DNA of 6,606 nt, taken from JBHIBA01 sp046758845. Lineage in GTDB: Bacteria > UBA8248 > JACPRG01 > G963555815. The position numbers were made by a program, and so were the translations under genes. The notes beneath the pieces are model-generated. The model was not told the origin of the DNA, did not search any database, and saw only the letters and a program-made list of their open reading frames with translations. The stretch lies in NCBI GenBank assembly GCA_046758845.1, contig JBHIBA010000261.1:1-6606 (forward strand), written 5' to 3'. Every line of letters starts with the position of its first letter. The first letter of the stretch is position 1. Shown here one piece after another: positions 6,448 to 6,606 of the stretch.

Positions 6448-6580
6448 GGGGGGCCTTTTTGGGCACTTGCGTGCCTGGTTAAGCACCTCTCGGAAGGTGT
6501 GCGCCAAAGACGCCCGGTCTAAGCGCACATACCTCCAACCGCAGTCCGGCCGGCACGCCAGTGCCCAAAAAGCGCCCCCC
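6448..6580. repeat. 133-bp near-palindrome: candidate miniature inverted-repeat element or structured RNA
   Basis: The outer arms 6448-6475 and 6552-6580 are complementary except for one extra base and one mismatch, giving about 27 base pairs (G6, then T5/A5, then GGGCAC, then GCGTGCC). Further in, GGTT (6477-6480) can pair with AACC (6537-6540). AGGTGTGCG (6495-6503) can pair with CGCAC-AT-ACCT (6524-6534), and AGAC (6508-6511) with GTCT (6517-6520). The whole therefore folds into one long rod on either strand. No target-site duplication is seen at the ends, and no transposase is nearby. On the minus strand the stem is followed by TGGGATTTTCTCTTATT, so termination of a gene beyond the right edge is possible. 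It does not show the marks of tRNA, SRP RNA or tmRNA that I would recognise, and I cannot name the family. Confidence 0.6.
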
Positions 6581-6585
6581 GCAAA
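6566..6585. repeat. 20-nt repeat, copy 2 (right arm of the palindrome)
   Basis: It is identical to 36-55 except for g at 6581 in place of a at 51, and has the same orientation. It spans the outer end of the right arm of the 133-bp palindrome plus five flanking bases. The left arm of the palindrome (6448-6461) is an inverted copy lacking one base. Three related copies in 6.6 kb suggest a repeat family in this genome. Confidence 0.7.
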
Positions 6586-6606
6586 GAAGTTTCCTCTCAA
6601 ATCTTC

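Larger units (their letters stand above)
6185..6606. other. Non-coding region upstream of the transglycosylase gene
   Basis: About 420 nt without a convincing gene. From right to left it holds the 133-bp palindrome, the 18-bp dyad, the sigma70-like promoter and the leader with a 14-bp palindrome. A minus-strand frame is open from the right edge down to a stop at 6403, but it runs straight through both arms of the palindrome and shows no recognisable protein family, so I do not annotate it as a gene. Confidence 0.6.

Noticed and set aside
6448..6580. Transposon insertion with target-site duplication.
   Set aside because: The bases flanking the palindrome (aatccca on the left, gcaaaga on the right) do not form a direct repeat, so insertion is only a hypothesis.
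6433..6600. 6S RNA, SRP RNA, tRNA or tmRNA at the right edge.
   Set aside because: The rod shape recalls 6S RNA, but I could not find its central bubble pattern. The SRP tetraloop motif, a T-arm GTTCRA and tmRNA features are absent.
6403..6606. Minus-strand frame open from the right edge to a stop at 6403, possibly the end of a gene outside the window.
   Set aside because: It runs through both arms and the interior of the 133-bp palindrome, its only in-window start is a TTG without clear ribosome binding site, and the product resembles no family I know. The FAGGAF stretch in it simply reflects the repeat also read at the end of sfsA.

Overview
The window carries five complete protein genes, all on the minus strand, so transcription runs from the right edge to the left. 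In that order they are a secreted lytic transglycosylase with LysM repeats (mltD-like), the DNA polymerase III sliding clamp dnaN, a 12-helix MFS transporter, a DUF554 membrane protein, and sfsA. The DNA is GC-rich. A periplasmic-type lytic transglycosylase points to a Gram-negative bacterium. The transglycosylase architecture and the oxalate/formate-antiporter-like MFS protein resemble what is common in Deltaproteobacteria-grade lineages (Desulfobacterota, Myxococcota and relatives), but this is an impression from family resemblance, not a phylogeny.

Layout. Positions 6185-6606 are non-coding. They hold a 133-bp near-palindrome at the right edge, an 18-bp dyad, a sigma70-like promoter and a 14-bp palindrome in front of the transglycosylase. 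After that gene comes a 79-nt gap and dnaN, whose Shine-Dalgarno can fold into a small hairpin. A 160-nt gap with GTCA repeats then leads to a tight cluster of MFS, DUF554 and sfsA (gaps of 32 and 14 nt) that looks like one operon. A strong GC hairpin at the left edge closes sfsA and contains its stop codon in the loop.

Function. The genes do not form an obvious pathway: cell-wall turnover, replication processivity, solute transport and two poorly understood conserved proteins. I see no defence system, CRISPR array, phage gene, transposase or other evident new multi-gene system. The part least explained by known genes is a repeat family. A 20-nt sequence (19 of 20 identical) occurs in the terminal hairpin of sfsA and in one arm of the 133-bp palindrome at the other edge, and the palindrome's other arm is an inverted, slightly diverged copy. 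It could be a dispersed palindromic or miniature inverted-repeat element, a structured RNA, or an elaborate terminator. The sequence alone does not decide between these.
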